Source: an uncultured Pelagibacteraceae bacterium (GTDB lineage: Bacteria > Pseudomonadota > Alphaproteobacteria > Pelagibacterales > Pelagibacteraceae). From it: a DNA stretch of 58,997 bases. Positions 1 through 8,568 of this stretch are shown piece after piece. The first letter of the stretch is position 1; each line of letters starts with the position of its first letter. Location of the stretch: NCBI GenBank assembly GCA_902587155.1, contig CACIKE010000007.1, forward strand, positions 1 through 58,997, given 5' to 3'. The notes under the pieces were generated by a model that saw nothing but the letters and a program-made list of their open reading frames with translations, did not search any database and was not told where the DNA came from. A program made the translations under genes and the position numbers.

Positions 1-387
1 AAGCGCAAAAGTGGTATTATAAAAATGATTTAAAAATAGTGATCCAAAAATTGAATATAAAATTAAATAAAAAATATTTTCAATTAATAAAAAAAAATCT
101 TTTCTTAAAATGATATTTATACCAGTAAAAATTAGAGTTAATGAGGCTAAGTAAGAGACTAATCCGATTGATTGAAAAAAAATATCAGAAATATAACTTC
201 CCCTAAAGCCCAAAAGATTTTTTATTTCTGCATTCTCAGGAAATATAAAATTTGGATCCTCCGGAGAATATGAAACCAATGAGACAAACAAAAAGATACC
301 TGCAGATAACATTAGAAAACCAAATACTTCTGTTAACCTTTTAGCAATAAAAAGAAGAGTTATATTAACGATTTTTTTTATGTTCAT
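1..387 (-). CDS. ftsK: DNA translocase FtsK, N-terminal part (gene runs off the window)
   Basis: Only the first 129 codons are present; the rest lies beyond base 1. Translation from the ATG at 387 begins MNIKKIVNITLLFIAKR and contains hydrophobic segments separated by a polar loop with SYSPEDPNF, which is the layout of the FtsK 4TM membrane domain. FtsK anchors at the division septum and pumps chromosome dimers apart through its C-terminal motor, which is not visible here. The gene is divergent from the UbiH-like gene, as I recall for related SAR11 genomes. The ATPase part cannot be checked from this window. Confidence 0.82.
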   Translation of the reverse strand, partial: MNIKKIVNITLLFIAKRLTEVFGFLMLSAGIFLFVSLVSYSPEDPNFIFPENAEIKNLLGFRGSYISDIFFQSIGLVSYLASLTLIFTGINIILRKDFFLLIENIFYLILYSIFGSLFLNHFYNTTFAL

Positions 388-455
388 ATTAAGTTAAGTG
401 AATCAAATTTATCACTTTGTATCATCTAATTTTTCTTGTTAAAATTAAATTTATT

Positions 456-1529
456 ATGAAAGTATGTATATTGGGTGATAACCTTACAAGCTTAGCTTTG
501 GCAAAAGCATTAGTTAAAAAAGAGATATTTGTTGATTTATTTTATGAGAAAAAAAACACTAAAGTAGATACTACTCGCACAATCGGAATTTCAAAATCAA
601 ATATTGATTATTTTAATAGGGAAATATCAAATATTAAAAAAATGCTATGGCCAATCAAAAAAATAAAAATTTTTACAGAAAACTCTAAGGATGAAGAAAT
701 TTTAAAATTTGAGGATCAAAAGGATAATCTTTTTTCAATCTTGCAGAATCAAAAAATATTTAATCAATTAAATATTGAACTTAAAAAAAGTAAATTTTTT
801 AAATTTCAAAAATATAGAAGATTTGATAATTTAAGTCATGACTTGATAATTAATTGTGACATTCGAAATGAAATAACAAAAAAATATTTTTCAAAAAAAT
901 TTGAAAAGAAGTATAATAGCATTGCGTTCACAACAATTATAGATCACTCAAAATTATCGTTTAATAACCAAGCAATACAAATTTTTACAAATGATGGTCC
1001 GATAGCATTTTTGCCAATATCAAAAGAAAAAACTTCGATCGTTTATTCTGCAAGAACGAAAAAAAATAAAACCGAATTAGAGATCAACAAAATTATTAAT
1101 AAGTTCAATCCTAAATATGAAATTAAGAAAATTCATAAGATTTCAAAATTTGATTTAAAATCAATAAATTTAAGAGATTATTATAGAGATAACATTTTAG
1201 CTTTTGGCGATTTGTTGCACAAACTTCACCCTTTAGCTGGTCAGGGTTTTAATATGTCAATTAGGGATATAAAAGAATTTTTAAAAATAATTGATAACAA
1301 AATAAAACTTGGTTTGCCTATAGACCAAAGTGTATGTGTTGAATTTCAGAATAATGTAAGAAGTAAGAATTTTGTTTTTTCAGAAGGAATCAATTTTATT
1401 TATGAATATTTTAATTATGAAAATAAAATTGGAAATTCTTTAATTGACTCAACAGCTAGATTAATAGGACGGAATAAAATATTAAATAAATATTTTAAAA
1501 ATATCGCTGATGTGGGTCTAAAAAATTAA
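456..1529 (+). CDS. UbiH/COQ6-family FAD-dependent hydroxylase
   Basis: A 357-aa flavoprotein monooxygenase. The N-terminus MKVCILGDNLTSLALAKAL is a Rossmann dinucleotide-binding segment, although the usual GxGxxG reads GDNLTS. Near residues 255-275, GDLLHKLHPLAGQGFNMSIRD matches the second FAD motif (GDAAH..P..GQG.N) of aromatic hydroxylases in ubiquinone biosynthesis. I chose the ATG at 456 because it begins exactly at the FAD beta strand; an upstream ATG at 417 would add 13 residues with no family support. The protein is shorter than typical UbiH (about 400 aa). Which ring position it hydroxylates cannot be told from sequence. Confidence 0.8.
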   Translation: MKVCILGDNLTSLALAKALVKKEIFVDLFYEKKNTKVDTTRTIGISKSNIDYFNREISNIKKMLWPIKKIKIFTENSKDEEILKFEDQKDNLFSILQNQKIFNQLNIELKKSKFFKFQKYRRFDNLSHDLIINCDIRNEITKKYFSKKFEKKYNSIAFTTIIDHSKLSFNNQAIQIFTNDGPIAFLPISKEKTSIVYSARTKKNKTELEINKIINKFNPKYEIKKIHKISKFDLKSINLRDYYRDNILAFGDLLHKLHPLAGQGFNMSIRDIKEFLKIIDNKIKLGLPIDQSVCVEFQNNVRSKNFVFSEGINFIYEYFNYENKIGNSLIDSTARLIGRNKILNKYFKNIADVGLKN

Positions 1530-1530
1530 T

Positions 1531-2172
1531 TTATTGAAGAGTAGTATTATCAAATTGATCGTAAGTATAAGTATTTAAAATTTCAGAAATTCTTGTTTTT
1601 CTAATTTCTAGATTTTTAGCCTCTAGTAAAACTTGTTTTTCCTCTAAACTAAACGGTGATGTCATTGCTAGGGCATTAATTGTTTCGTCTAAACTTTGTT
1701 TTTCTAGAGCTTTCCAATTAATGATAAATCCTCTTCTCTCAAATAAAGTTTTTAAATCTTTAAAAATAAGTTCCAAATCAGAAAATTTTAAGTTTTCTTT
1801 TTTTTCCTCTAAATCATCTAAAAAATTCTCAAAATTTATTTCAAACTCTCTATACTTTTTATTTGAGTCTATTTCTTTTTCGATTTCAAATCTAATCACA
1901 CCTTTTAAGTCAATTAAATATCTTCCATCATCAGCTTCTTTGAAAGTTGTAATTTTACCTAAACAACCAACTTTATGAAGTGAAGGTAATTTATTATTAT
2001 CAAAATTCTTTGCGATTTTTGGTTGAACCATGCCTATAAACTTATCTGCTTTCATACTATCATTGATCATATCTATATATCTTGGTTCAAAAATGTTTAA
2101 GGGCACTGCAGTTTTAGGAAAAATTATAAAATTACTGAGTGGAAAAACAGGTATAGTTTTTGGAAGTTTCAT
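1531..2172 (-). CDS. LON substrate-binding domain protein
   Basis: A 213-aa protein made of a Lon protease N-terminal (LON/PUA-like) domain without the AAA+ ATPase or the protease. The start IPVFPLSNFIIFPKTAVPLNIFEPRY, broken by conserved prolines, is the classic LON signature, and GRYLIDLKGVIRFEI in the middle fits the domain. Free-standing LON proteins are common in alphaproteobacteria, and their molecular job is poorly defined. It converges tail to tail with the UbiH-like gene with a single base between them. Confidence 0.85.
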   Translation of the reverse strand: MKLPKTIPVFPLSNFIIFPKTAVPLNIFEPRYIDMINDSMKADKFIGMVQPKIAKNFDNNKLPSLHKVGCLGKITTFKEADDGRYLIDLKGVIRFEIEKEIDSNKKYREFEINFENFLDDLEEKKENLKFSDLELIFKDLKTLFERRGFIINWKALEKQSLDETINALAMTSPFSLEEKQVLLEAKNLEIRKTRISEILNTYTYDQFDNTTLQ

Positions 2173-2221
2173 AATTTATCAAATATATATAAATAATATA
2201 AAAATAATTTAAAATAAAAAT

Positions 2222-3073
2222 ATGATAATTTGGCTCGCTTCTTATCCTAAAAATGGTAACACATGGTTAAGATCGTTGATAAGTGCTTATTATTATACAA
2301 AAGATGGCATTTTCCTTGGTGATAATCATTTAAAGAACGTTCAACAGTTTCCTGTAAAAAAATATTTAGAAAGTTTTGATTATGATTTAGCAATACCAGG
2401 AGACACTTCGAGATTATGGGTCTTAGCTCAACAAAAAATTAATGAAGACCGAAAGATAAAGTTTTTCAAGACACATAATGCTTTAGTGAAATTGGGAAAA
2501 AATGATTTTACAAATCGAGCTAATTCACTTGGTGGAATTTATATAGTAAGAGACCCTAGAAATGTTTTAGACTCCATGTCCAGACATTTTCAAATTGATC
2601 ATGATAAAGCTTTAGAAGTAATGCAAGATAAAAAAAACTTTACTTACGATTTCAAGAAGAAAAAGGATTATAGTGATTATCAATTTATTAGTTCCTGGGA
2701 ATTAAATTATCAATCTTGGAAAAATAACAATTTATTACCAATAAAATTTTTAAAATATGAGGATTTATTGTCAGAAACTTTTTTTGTATTTAAAGAGATT
2801 ATAGAATTTATAAATAAACTAACAAATAATAAAAGTGGATTTAGTAGAGAAAAAGCTAAAAACGCTGTTAACTCTACTTCTTTTGAAAACTTAAAAAAAA
2901 TAGAAGAAACAAACGGGTTTCGTGAATCCATTATTTCTCGAGAAGAAAAAAAAAAAATACCTTTTTTCCATTTAGGACCAAAAAATAATTGGCAAAAAAA
3001 CTTTGACAAAGAATTTGTTGAGAAATTAAATAATATTTTTAAAATGAATTTAATTGAATTAGGTTATAAATAA
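2222..3073 (+). CDS. Sulfotransferase-domain protein
   Basis: A 283-aa soluble protein of the P-loop-like sulfotransferase family, which transfers sulfate from PAPS to an acceptor hydroxyl or amine. ASYPKNGNTWLRSLI near the N-terminus is the 5'-phosphosulfate-binding loop, and IYIVRDPRNVLDSMSRHF near residues 105-125 is the 3'-phosphate-binding motif. The acceptor is unknown. It lies alone, between the LON gene on the opposite strand and tRNA-Gly, with no sulfate-activation genes in view. Confidence 0.85.
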   Translation: MIIWLASYPKNGNTWLRSLISAYYYTKDGIFLGDNHLKNVQQFPVKKYLESFDYDLAIPGDTSRLWVLAQQKINEDRKIKFFKTHNALVKLGKNDFTNRANSLGGIYIVRDPRNVLDSMSRHFQIDHDKALEVMQDKKNFTYDFKKKKDYSDYQFISSWELNYQSWKNNNLLPIKFLKYEDLLSETFFVFKEIIEFINKLTNNKSGFSREKAKNAVNSTSFENLKKIEETNGFRESIISREEKKKIPFFHLGPKNNWQKNFDKEFVEKLNNIFKMNLIELGYK

Positions 3074-3082
3074 CTAAATTTC

Positions 3083-3111
3083 TTGAAATAATAATTTACT
3101 TTCTCTATATT
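3083..3111 (+). promoter_or_regulatory. Promoter of tRNA-Gly
   Basis: TTGAAA at 3083-3088 and TATATT at 3106-3111 are separated by exactly 17 bases. They place a start site a few bases before the mature tRNA 5' end at 3122. This is the cleanest sigma-70-type promoter seen in the window. Confidence 0.65.
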
Positions 3112-3121
3112 AAGTCATCTT

Positions 3122-3196
3122 GCGGGCATAGCTCAGTGGTAGAGCGTCTCGTTGCCAACGAGAAGGTCGAGGGTTCGACCCCCTTTGCCCGCTCCA
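3122..3196 (+). tRNA. tRNA-Gly (anticodon GCC)
   Basis: The sequence folds as a full cloverleaf: acceptor GCGGGCA / TGCCCGC, D-arm GCTC / GAGC, anticodon stem TCTCG / CGAGA with loop TTGCCAA (anticodon GCC), and T-arm GAGGG / CCCTT around TTCGACC. The discriminator T is followed by an encoded CCA (3194-3196). It reads GGC and GGT codons. Confidence 0.97.
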
Positions 3197-3215
3197 AAAT
3201 TAAATTTGTCTATTA

Positions 3216-3950
3216 ATGAATATTGAAAATATATTTGATGACATAAGATTTAAAGTTAGTCCAAAAGATGACTACAGATCTTCTTATAAATTTAGATTTA
3301 TAAAATCTTTTTATAAAATTTTTAAAAATGAAAAAAATTACACTTTTGACAATTGTATTATAAACAAAGAAAAGATTGATTTAGATTTAAGAAAAGAATT
3401 GATTAAGATAGATAGCATGTCAACATATGCTATTGGATACTTAATAAATAGAATTTGTAAAAATTTATCTAAAAATCAGGTTTACCTAAATATTGGATGC
3501 TGGAAAGGCTTTTCTTTAGTTGCAGGGATGATAAATACTGAGTGTAAAGTAATTGGTGTTGATAATTTTTCTCAATTTACAGGACCAAAAAATGATTTCC
3601 TTAAAAATTTTGAAAATTCAAAAAAAAATAATCATTTCTTTTTCGAGCAAGATTATGAGAAATATTTTGAATCTTTAGATCATAACAAAGATAAATTTGA
3701 TTTTTATTTTTATGACGGAGAACATTCTTATGATAATCAATTTAAGAATTTAGAAATAGCTGACAATTTCTTAAATGTTGGATCTTTAGTATTAATTGAT
3801 GACATAAATTTTGATGAAGTGTATGAAGGTACTTTAGACTTTATTAATAAAACTAAATCTAAATTTAGAATTGTAAAAGAGATAAAGACTGCCAATAACC
3901 ATTGTCACCCAAGTTTTTGGAATGGAATAATGATTTTAAAAAAAGTATAA
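3216..3950 (+). CDS. Class I SAM-dependent methyltransferase (Methyltransf_24-like)
   Basis: A 244-aa protein. Motif I, YLNIGCWKGFSLVAGM (about residues 90-105), is followed by VIGVDNFSQF with an acidic residue that would bind the SAM ribose. FDFYFYDGEHSYDNQFKNLE and GSLVLIDDINF are the usual DGxHxYxxxxxDL and DD motifs of small-molecule or sugar methyltransferases in this group. The substrate is unknown. It starts 19 bases after tRNA-Gly and may be read from the same promoter. Confidence 0.72.
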   Translation: MNIENIFDDIRFKVSPKDDYRSSYKFRFIKSFYKIFKNEKNYTFDNCIINKEKIDLDLRKELIKIDSMSTYAIGYLINRICKNLSKNQVYLNIGCWKGFSLVAGMINTECKVIGVDNFSQFTGPKNDFLKNFENSKKNNHFFFEQDYEKYFESLDHNKDKFDFYFYDGEHSYDNQFKNLEIADNFLNVGSLVLIDDINFDEVYEGTLDFINKTKSKFRIVKEIKTANNHCHPSFWNGIMILKKV

Positions 3951-3958
3951 TTTTATCC

Positions 3959-4303
3959 ATGAGTGATTTATTAAACAAAAAATGTGTTCCTTGTGAAGGT
4001 GGTGTAAAGGCTTTTGATATTTCTGAAATTCATAAATATCAAAAAAAAGTTGATGGCTGGGAAATTGTTCAGAATGATAAAAAAGTTTATCTTTTAGAAA
4101 AAAAATTTGAGTTTAAAAATTTTTTAGAAAGTCAAAAATTTGTTAATGAGGTAGGAAGAGTCTCAGAGGACGAGAGTCATCATCCAGATATTATGTTTGG
4201 ATGGGGATATGCTAAGATTAATATTACAACTCATGCCATCGAGGGTCTATCTGAAAATGATTTTATATTAGCTGCCAAAATTGATAAAATTATCAATGTC
4301 TAA
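3959..4303 (+). CDS. 4a-hydroxytetrahydrobiopterin dehydratase
   Basis: A 114-aa member of the PCD/DCoH family, which dehydrates the 4a-carbinolamine formed when pterin-dependent hydroxylases turn over. The start MSDLLNKKCVPCEGG and the active-site stretch ESHHPDI, followed by INITTHAIEGLSENDF, are diagnostic. The ATG at 3959 fits the family N-terminus; a start 57 bases upstream would overlap the methyltransferase gene. The 3' end overlaps purH tail to tail by 11 bases. No pterin-dependent hydroxylase gene is seen nearby. Confidence 0.92.
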   Translation: MSDLLNKKCVPCEGGVKAFDISEIHKYQKKVDGWEIVQNDKKVYLLEKKFEFKNFLESQKFVNEVGRVSEDESHHPDIMFGWGYAKINITTHAIEGLSENDFILAAKIDKIINV

Positions 4304-5828
4304 AATGACGAGTTTTTGAAAAAATCAAAACTGTATCTGTTTCGTTAGCAAATTTTATAATTTCCTTATCTCTTATTGATCCAGCAGGTTGAACTATAGC
4401 ACTTGCTCCTGATTGAACTAATTTTTCTACCCCATCAACAAATGGAAAAAAAGCATCTGATGCAGCTACAATATCATTTTTGATTTTTGAAAACTTGTTC
4501 ATCTTATTTATTGCAATCTCACAACTGTCCAATCTACTAGGTTGTCCCGAACCTATACCGATGGTAGATTTATTACTAGCAAGAACGATAGCATTTGATT
4601 TTGCGTAACGACAAATGTTAAATGCAAACATTAAGTTATCAAGCTGTGTTTTACTAGGTTTCTTTTTTGAAACAATTTTAAAATCCTTCTTTGAAATTTT
4701 CTTTTTATCTTCTGTTTGTATAAGTGTAAAATTATCTAAAGAGTTGAACTTCCATACTTCATTGAAAGTAATTTTTGATGAATCTATTAGTCTTAGATTC
4801 TTTTTGGATTTCAATATTTTAAGAGCTTTTTTATCAAAACCATTAGCAACGATTACTTCAAGAAAAATTTTATTTAACATTGATGCAAGTTTTTGGGTAA
4901 TCTTATAGTTACACGAAACAATACCACCAAAGGCACTTATAGGATCAGTCTCTAGTGCTAATTTATAGCTATCCAAATTATTTTTTACAGCTGAGACACC
5001 ACAAGGATTTCCATGTTTAACAATAACTGTGCCCGTATTTTTTGGTAGGGATTTTGAAATAGTTAGTGCAGAAAAAATGTCATTGTAATTATTATAACTC
5101 AAAGTTTTTCCATGTATTTGCTCTAATTTATTTCTTTTGTTTTGAGAATAGATAGCACCCATTTGGTGAGGATTTTCTCCATACCTAAGATTTTCTATTA
5201 AATTAGTGTAAAGAATTTTTCTTTTAGGGAAATTGATATTATTAAACTTATTGAAATAATTTGAAATTACACCATCATAATAGGCGGTCTCGCTAAAAGC
5301 TAACCTAGACATTTTTTCTCTAAATTTTAGAGAAGTACTACCTTTATTTTTCTTTAACTCATTTATAAGTTCTGAATATTGATCGGTAGAAGTTATTACA
5401 GTTACATCATTATAATTTTTGGCAGCAGCTCTGACCATAGTTGGTCCACCTACATCAATATTTTCTATTATTTTTGAATGGTTTTTAGTTTGTTCTATCG
5501 ATTTTTCAAATGGATAGAAATTTACTATTACTAAATCAATATTCTCAAAATTATTTTTTTTAATATCACTAGAGTGTGATTTGTTACTCCTTTTGTTTAA
5601 AATTCCAGCATGTATTTTTGGATGTAAAGTCTTGACTCTTCCATTAAGTATTTCTTTAAATCCTGTAAAATCTGTAACATCTAAACATTTGAATTTAAAT
5701 TTTTTTATTACATCAAATGTTCCACCAGAACTAATTATTTTGATATTATTTTTTCTCAATTCTTTTAATAAAGGCTTAAGATTAGATTTATCAGATAATG
5801 ATATTAAAGCTGATCTAATTTTTCTCAT
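4293..5828 (-). CDS. purH: Bifunctional AICAR formyltransferase / IMP cyclohydrolase PurH
   Basis: A 511-aa protein of standard length that performs the last two steps of purine synthesis (AICAR to FAICAR to IMP). The N-terminal MGS-like cyclohydrolase domain has LISLSDKSNLKPLLKEL, SSGGTFDVIK and GRVKTLHPKIHAGIL. The C-terminal transformylase domain has RYGENPHQ and the catalytic Lys-His in IVKHGNPCGVSA. The last gene of a leftward group rpe - heparinase-like - purH, it starts exactly where the heparinase-like gene ends. Confidence 0.97.
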   Translation of the reverse strand: MRKIRSALISLSDKSNLKPLLKELRKNNIKIISSGGTFDVIKKFKFKCLDVTDFTGFKEILNGRVKTLHPKIHAGILNKRSNKSHSSDIKKNNFENIDLVIVNFYPFEKSIEQTKNHSKIIENIDVGGPTMVRAAAKNYNDVTVITSTDQYSELINELKKNKGSTSLKFREKMSRLAFSETAYYDGVISNYFNKFNNINFPKRKILYTNLIENLRYGENPHQMGAIYSQNKRNKLEQIHGKTLSYNNYNDIFSALTISKSLPKNTGTVIVKHGNPCGVSAVKNNLDSYKLALETDPISAFGGIVSCNYKITQKLASMLNKIFLEVIVANGFDKKALKILKSKKNLRLIDSSKITFNEVWKFNSLDNFTLIQTEDKKKISKKDFKIVSKKKPSKTQLDNLMFAFNICRYAKSNAIVLASNKSTIGIGSGQPSRLDSCEIAINKMNKFSKIKNDIVAASDAFFPFVDGVEKLVQSGASAIVQPAGSIRDKEIIKFANETDTVLIFSKTRHFRH

Positions 5829-7453
5829 TATATCTTTTTAATTTCCCATTTAATATTCTCTTCATTATTATTTATTGTTCCAGATACAAAAATATTTTGG
5901 TTCTCAATATATGAATTTTTATTACCGAAATATAATCCATTATCAATATTAATATCGTAATTATCACAAGTAAACTTCCAACCTTCATCCTCTAATTCAA
6001 TTAAAATGGATTTATTATCTTGGGTTTTCATTAATTTAATATTTGGTTCCAAATGAAATCGAATATCAAACTTGAAATTATGATTATTTTTTTTTCTTAT
6101 AATTTTATCATTTCCAACAAATTTCATTTGTTCAGGAAAAAATTCAATATTTCTCTCGTGAATTGATTTAAATTTTTTAAAATATCCATCATGAGCTGCA
6201 CTGATTTTCCAATAATTTTTCTCACAAACAGAATTTTTTTGTGTAATCTTTAACCCTGTTTTTAAAATTAACTTATCTTTCTTTTTTGTAAATTTGCACG
6301 AGGAATTATCATCAATTATTAAAGTGCTGTGTGCAGCTGAAGATTTTGATATCTCATTAAGGCTCAGATTATTTTTTTTGTAATAACCACAATTGGTTAT
6401 AAGTTTCTTTCCATTTGAAATAATTTCAAATGAAAGAGCGCCCGACTGATAATCCTGAGTATACTTAGAATTTGGTGAGGATCCTACATCCATTGCTATG
6501 CAAATTTTTTTATTCCTTAAAATTATATATCCACCATAATCTTTATTTTCATTTTTAAATTTATAACCAAGTCTTCTTAAGTAATGATCGAAATCTTGAT
6601 TATTAGACTTATTATTACCGTTGAATAATAGATCTACGTCTATATTTTGTCTTATGAAAGCATAACTTTGTCCAAAATAATAAATATTTTCCTCTATGTG
6701 TTCTGGAACCTCAACCTGAGACTCTCTGAACCATTCTCTAATAATTATAAAATATTTTAAAAAAAATATTAACTGTTTTATATTCCGTGAGTTTGTAAAA
6801 CCTTGGTTATCTATTGATGAATTAGTAATTTTTTTTAGAAAACTTAATCCAATATCTAAAAAGTTTTTTTCAATTTTGTAACATAATCCAGTCAAAATTA
6901 TTGCTGAGCAGCCAATTATTTTGTTTTCTAAATCTTTAGAGTTTTTTATCTCATTTAATAAATGATTTGTTTGCTTTTGAATCATGTGATCAAACATTAA
7001 TTTATATTCTTTATCATTGTCATCATAAGTGAGTGGGTGATTAGATAGGCAGGAAATGATACGTTTGGCAGTTATATCAAATTCCCAACTGTCTTTTTTA
7101 AAGTGACTATTATTGGTAATCCAATTAATTATAACTTTTTTCACAGAATTTTTTGAGGATTTTAGGTCAAGACTGAACAACCAAAAAAAATTATTTAATT
7201 TTTCAAAATCTTTAGGTTTAATTTGGTTATTCCAAACTGTCTCTAGTTCAAAATCTTCAATTTTATATTTCTTTTTTTGATATTTAATTATCGATGAAAG
7301 TAAATGAGGACTTGGTTTGTATACGAACTCATTGTTAAAAGTTTTAGAAATTTTTTTTTCATATAAACTTGAATTTTGATAAATACCTCTGAATTTTTTT
7401 TTAATTATTTCTGCAAACTCATTTAAGGTTTCAAAAAATCCATCTAACAGCAT
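5828..7453 (-). CDS. Heparinase II/III family protein
   Basis: A 541-aa protein with an all-alpha N-terminal half (for example LETVWNNQIKPKDFEKLNNFFWLFSLDL) and a beta-rich C-terminal half beginning near GGYIILRNKKICIAMDVGSS and including SSAAHSTLIIDDNSS, where the His belongs to the family's conserved motif. Proteins of this type are routinely found between rpe and purH in alphaproteobacteria. The family cleaves uronic-acid-containing polysaccharides, but the natural substrate of this branch is not established, and no signal peptide is evident. It starts one base after the rpe stop codon, so it is probably co-transcribed. Confidence 0.82.
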   Translation of the reverse strand: MLLDGFFETLNEFAEIIKKKFRGIYQNSSLYEKKISKTFNNEFVYKPSPHLLSSIIKYQKKKYKIEDFELETVWNNQIKPKDFEKLNNFFWLFSLDLKSSKNSVKKVIINWITNNSHFKKDSWEFDITAKRIISCLSNHPLTYDDNDKEYKLMFDHMIQKQTNHLLNEIKNSKDLENKIIGCSAIILTGLCYKIEKNFLDIGLSFLKKITNSSIDNQGFTNSRNIKQLIFFLKYFIIIREWFRESQVEVPEHIEENIYYFGQSYAFIRQNIDVDLLFNGNNKSNNQDFDHYLRRLGYKFKNENKDYGGYIILRNKKICIAMDVGSSPNSKYTQDYQSGALSFEIISNGKKLITNCGYYKKNNLSLNEISKSSAAHSTLIIDDNSSCKFTKKKDKLILKTGLKITQKNSVCEKNYWKISAAHDGYFKKFKSIHERNIEFFPEQMKFVGNDKIIRKKNNHNFKFDIRFHLEPNIKLMKTQDNKSILIELEDEGWKFTCDNYDINIDNGLYFGNKNSYIENQNIFVSGTINNNEENIKWEIKKI

Positions 7454-7454
7454 T

Positions 7455-8114
7455 CTACACTTCTTTAAGTGTTTCTATATTTTTTTTAATGTTTCCGTTA
7501 TTTTCTTTAAATATTGTTGTTCCTGATACAAGAATATTTGCGCCTGCGGTTATTACATCTTTTGAATTTGAAAAGTTTATTCCACCATCTACTTCAATAT
7601 CGTACTTATAATTTTTTTCATCTTTAAGTTTTTTTAATAATTCAATTTTTTTAATAACATCAGGAATAAATTTCTGCCCTCCAAAACCTGGATATACACT
7701 CATGACTAAAACTAAATCTACCTTCTTTAATTCATCTTCAATTACGTCGATCTTTGTATTTGGATTAAGAGATATACCAACCTTTTTTTTAAAACTTTTA
7801 ATATGATTAATTGATTCTGCTAAATTATCAGTTGCTTCTGGATGTATAGTGATTATATCAGCTCCTGCATCTGCAAAATCTTTTATGTATTTATGGACAG
7901 GTGAAATCATCAAATGCACATCAAAAGTTAATTCTGAATGTTTTCTAAGAGTCTTAATGACTGGAGGTCCAATAGTTAAATTGGGAACGAAATGACCATC
8001 CATTACATCAACATGTATCATATCTGCACCTGCATCCTCGAGTCTCTTAATCTCATTTCCTAGTTGACTAAAGTCAGCAGATAATATTGAGGGGGAAATT
8101 TGTATTTTTTTCAT
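7455..8114 (-). CDS. rpe: Ribulose-phosphate 3-epimerase
   Basis: A 219-aa TIM-barrel enzyme interconverting ribulose-5-P and xylulose-5-P in the pentose phosphate pathway. Metal-binding and catalytic motifs are all present: SPSILSADFSQLG, IHVDVMDGHFVPNLTIGP, DVHLMI, VMSVYPGFGGQKFIP and IEVDGGINFSN. Length is normal for the family. It is the first gene of the leftward rpe - heparinase-like - purH unit. Confidence 0.97.
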   Translation of the reverse strand: MKKIQISPSILSADFSQLGNEIKRLEDAGADMIHVDVMDGHFVPNLTIGPPVIKTLRKHSELTFDVHLMISPVHKYIKDFADAGADIITIHPEATDNLAESINHIKSFKKKVGISLNPNTKIDVIEDELKKVDLVLVMSVYPGFGGQKFIPDVIKKIELLKKLKDEKNYKYDIEVDGGINFSNSKDVITAGANILVSGTTIFKENNGNIKKNIETLKEV

Positions 8115-8154
8115 AGATTACTAAATTTACTAGTACCAAATTTTAAAATCTAAT

Positions 8155-8499
8155 TTAATTAAAAAATTGATAAATTTGTCTTGAAATCTCACTTTCTAAT
8201 GGAAATGATAACATACCCATCACCGAGTATCCTAGAACCCAAGGCATAAAGTAAAACCTTATCATGAAAAAAAACCATGCAACGTAAAGAGGCACGATTG
8301 GTTGTATGATAAAAGATGGAGTGATAGGTTTAAATAAGTTGATCAAAGGATTAGTAAATTTAACAAAGACTCTCATAAAAAAAAATTGAGAATCTTCTCT
8401 TTGAAAAATATTCATTGCAACTCTTCCAATCAAAGTCCACATGATTACCCCAAGAATATAGTCAATTATATATACTAAAGGATGAAAGTTAGCCGACAT
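8155..8499 (-). CDS. Small YggT-like inner-membrane protein
   Basis: A 114-aa hydrophobic protein with about three membrane segments. FTNPLINLFKPITPSF, followed by a hydrophobic run, resembles the YggT repeat (T/DP-L-N-P-I-R/K-x-I-P) seen more clearly in the protein at 20161-20451, so I place it in or near that family. The first residues MSANFHPLVYIIDYILGVIMW suggest an N-terminal membrane helix. Function is unknown. It lies downstream of the symporter operon but is separated from it by a terminator hairpin at 8534-8557. Confidence 0.55.
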   Translation of the reverse strand: MSANFHPLVYIIDYILGVIMWTLIGRVAMNIFQREDSQFFFMRVFVKFTNPLINLFKPITPSFIIQPIVPLYVAWFFFMIRFYFMPWVLGYSVMGMLSFPLESEISRQIYQFFN

Positions 8500-8533
8500 T
8501 GAGAAATTTATATTTGAAAACGATGGAAATTAA

Positions 8534-8557
8534 AAGGGGCGAAATTAATCGCCCCTT
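8534..8557 (-). terminator. Terminator hairpin after the symporter operon
   Basis: A perfect 9-bp inverted repeat: AAGGGGCGA at 8534-8542 and TCGCCCCTT at 8549-8557, with a 6-base loop. On the minus strand it lies 12 bases past the symporter stop and is followed by TTAATTT. The GC-rich stem stands out against the AT-rich background. The trailing T tract is short, so some read-through into the 114-aa gene is possible. Confidence 0.7.
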
Positions 8558-8568
8558 AAAAAGATTAT

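Noticed and set aside
2710-3009. Minus-strand frame of 99 codons in the sulfotransferase gene
   Set aside because: Composition (many Phe, Ser, Leu) is typical of antisense of a Lys/Asn-rich gene; no family match.
3122-3196. tRNA-Gly as a phage or island attachment site
   Set aside because: No second copy of the tRNA 3' end and no integrase gene are present in the window.
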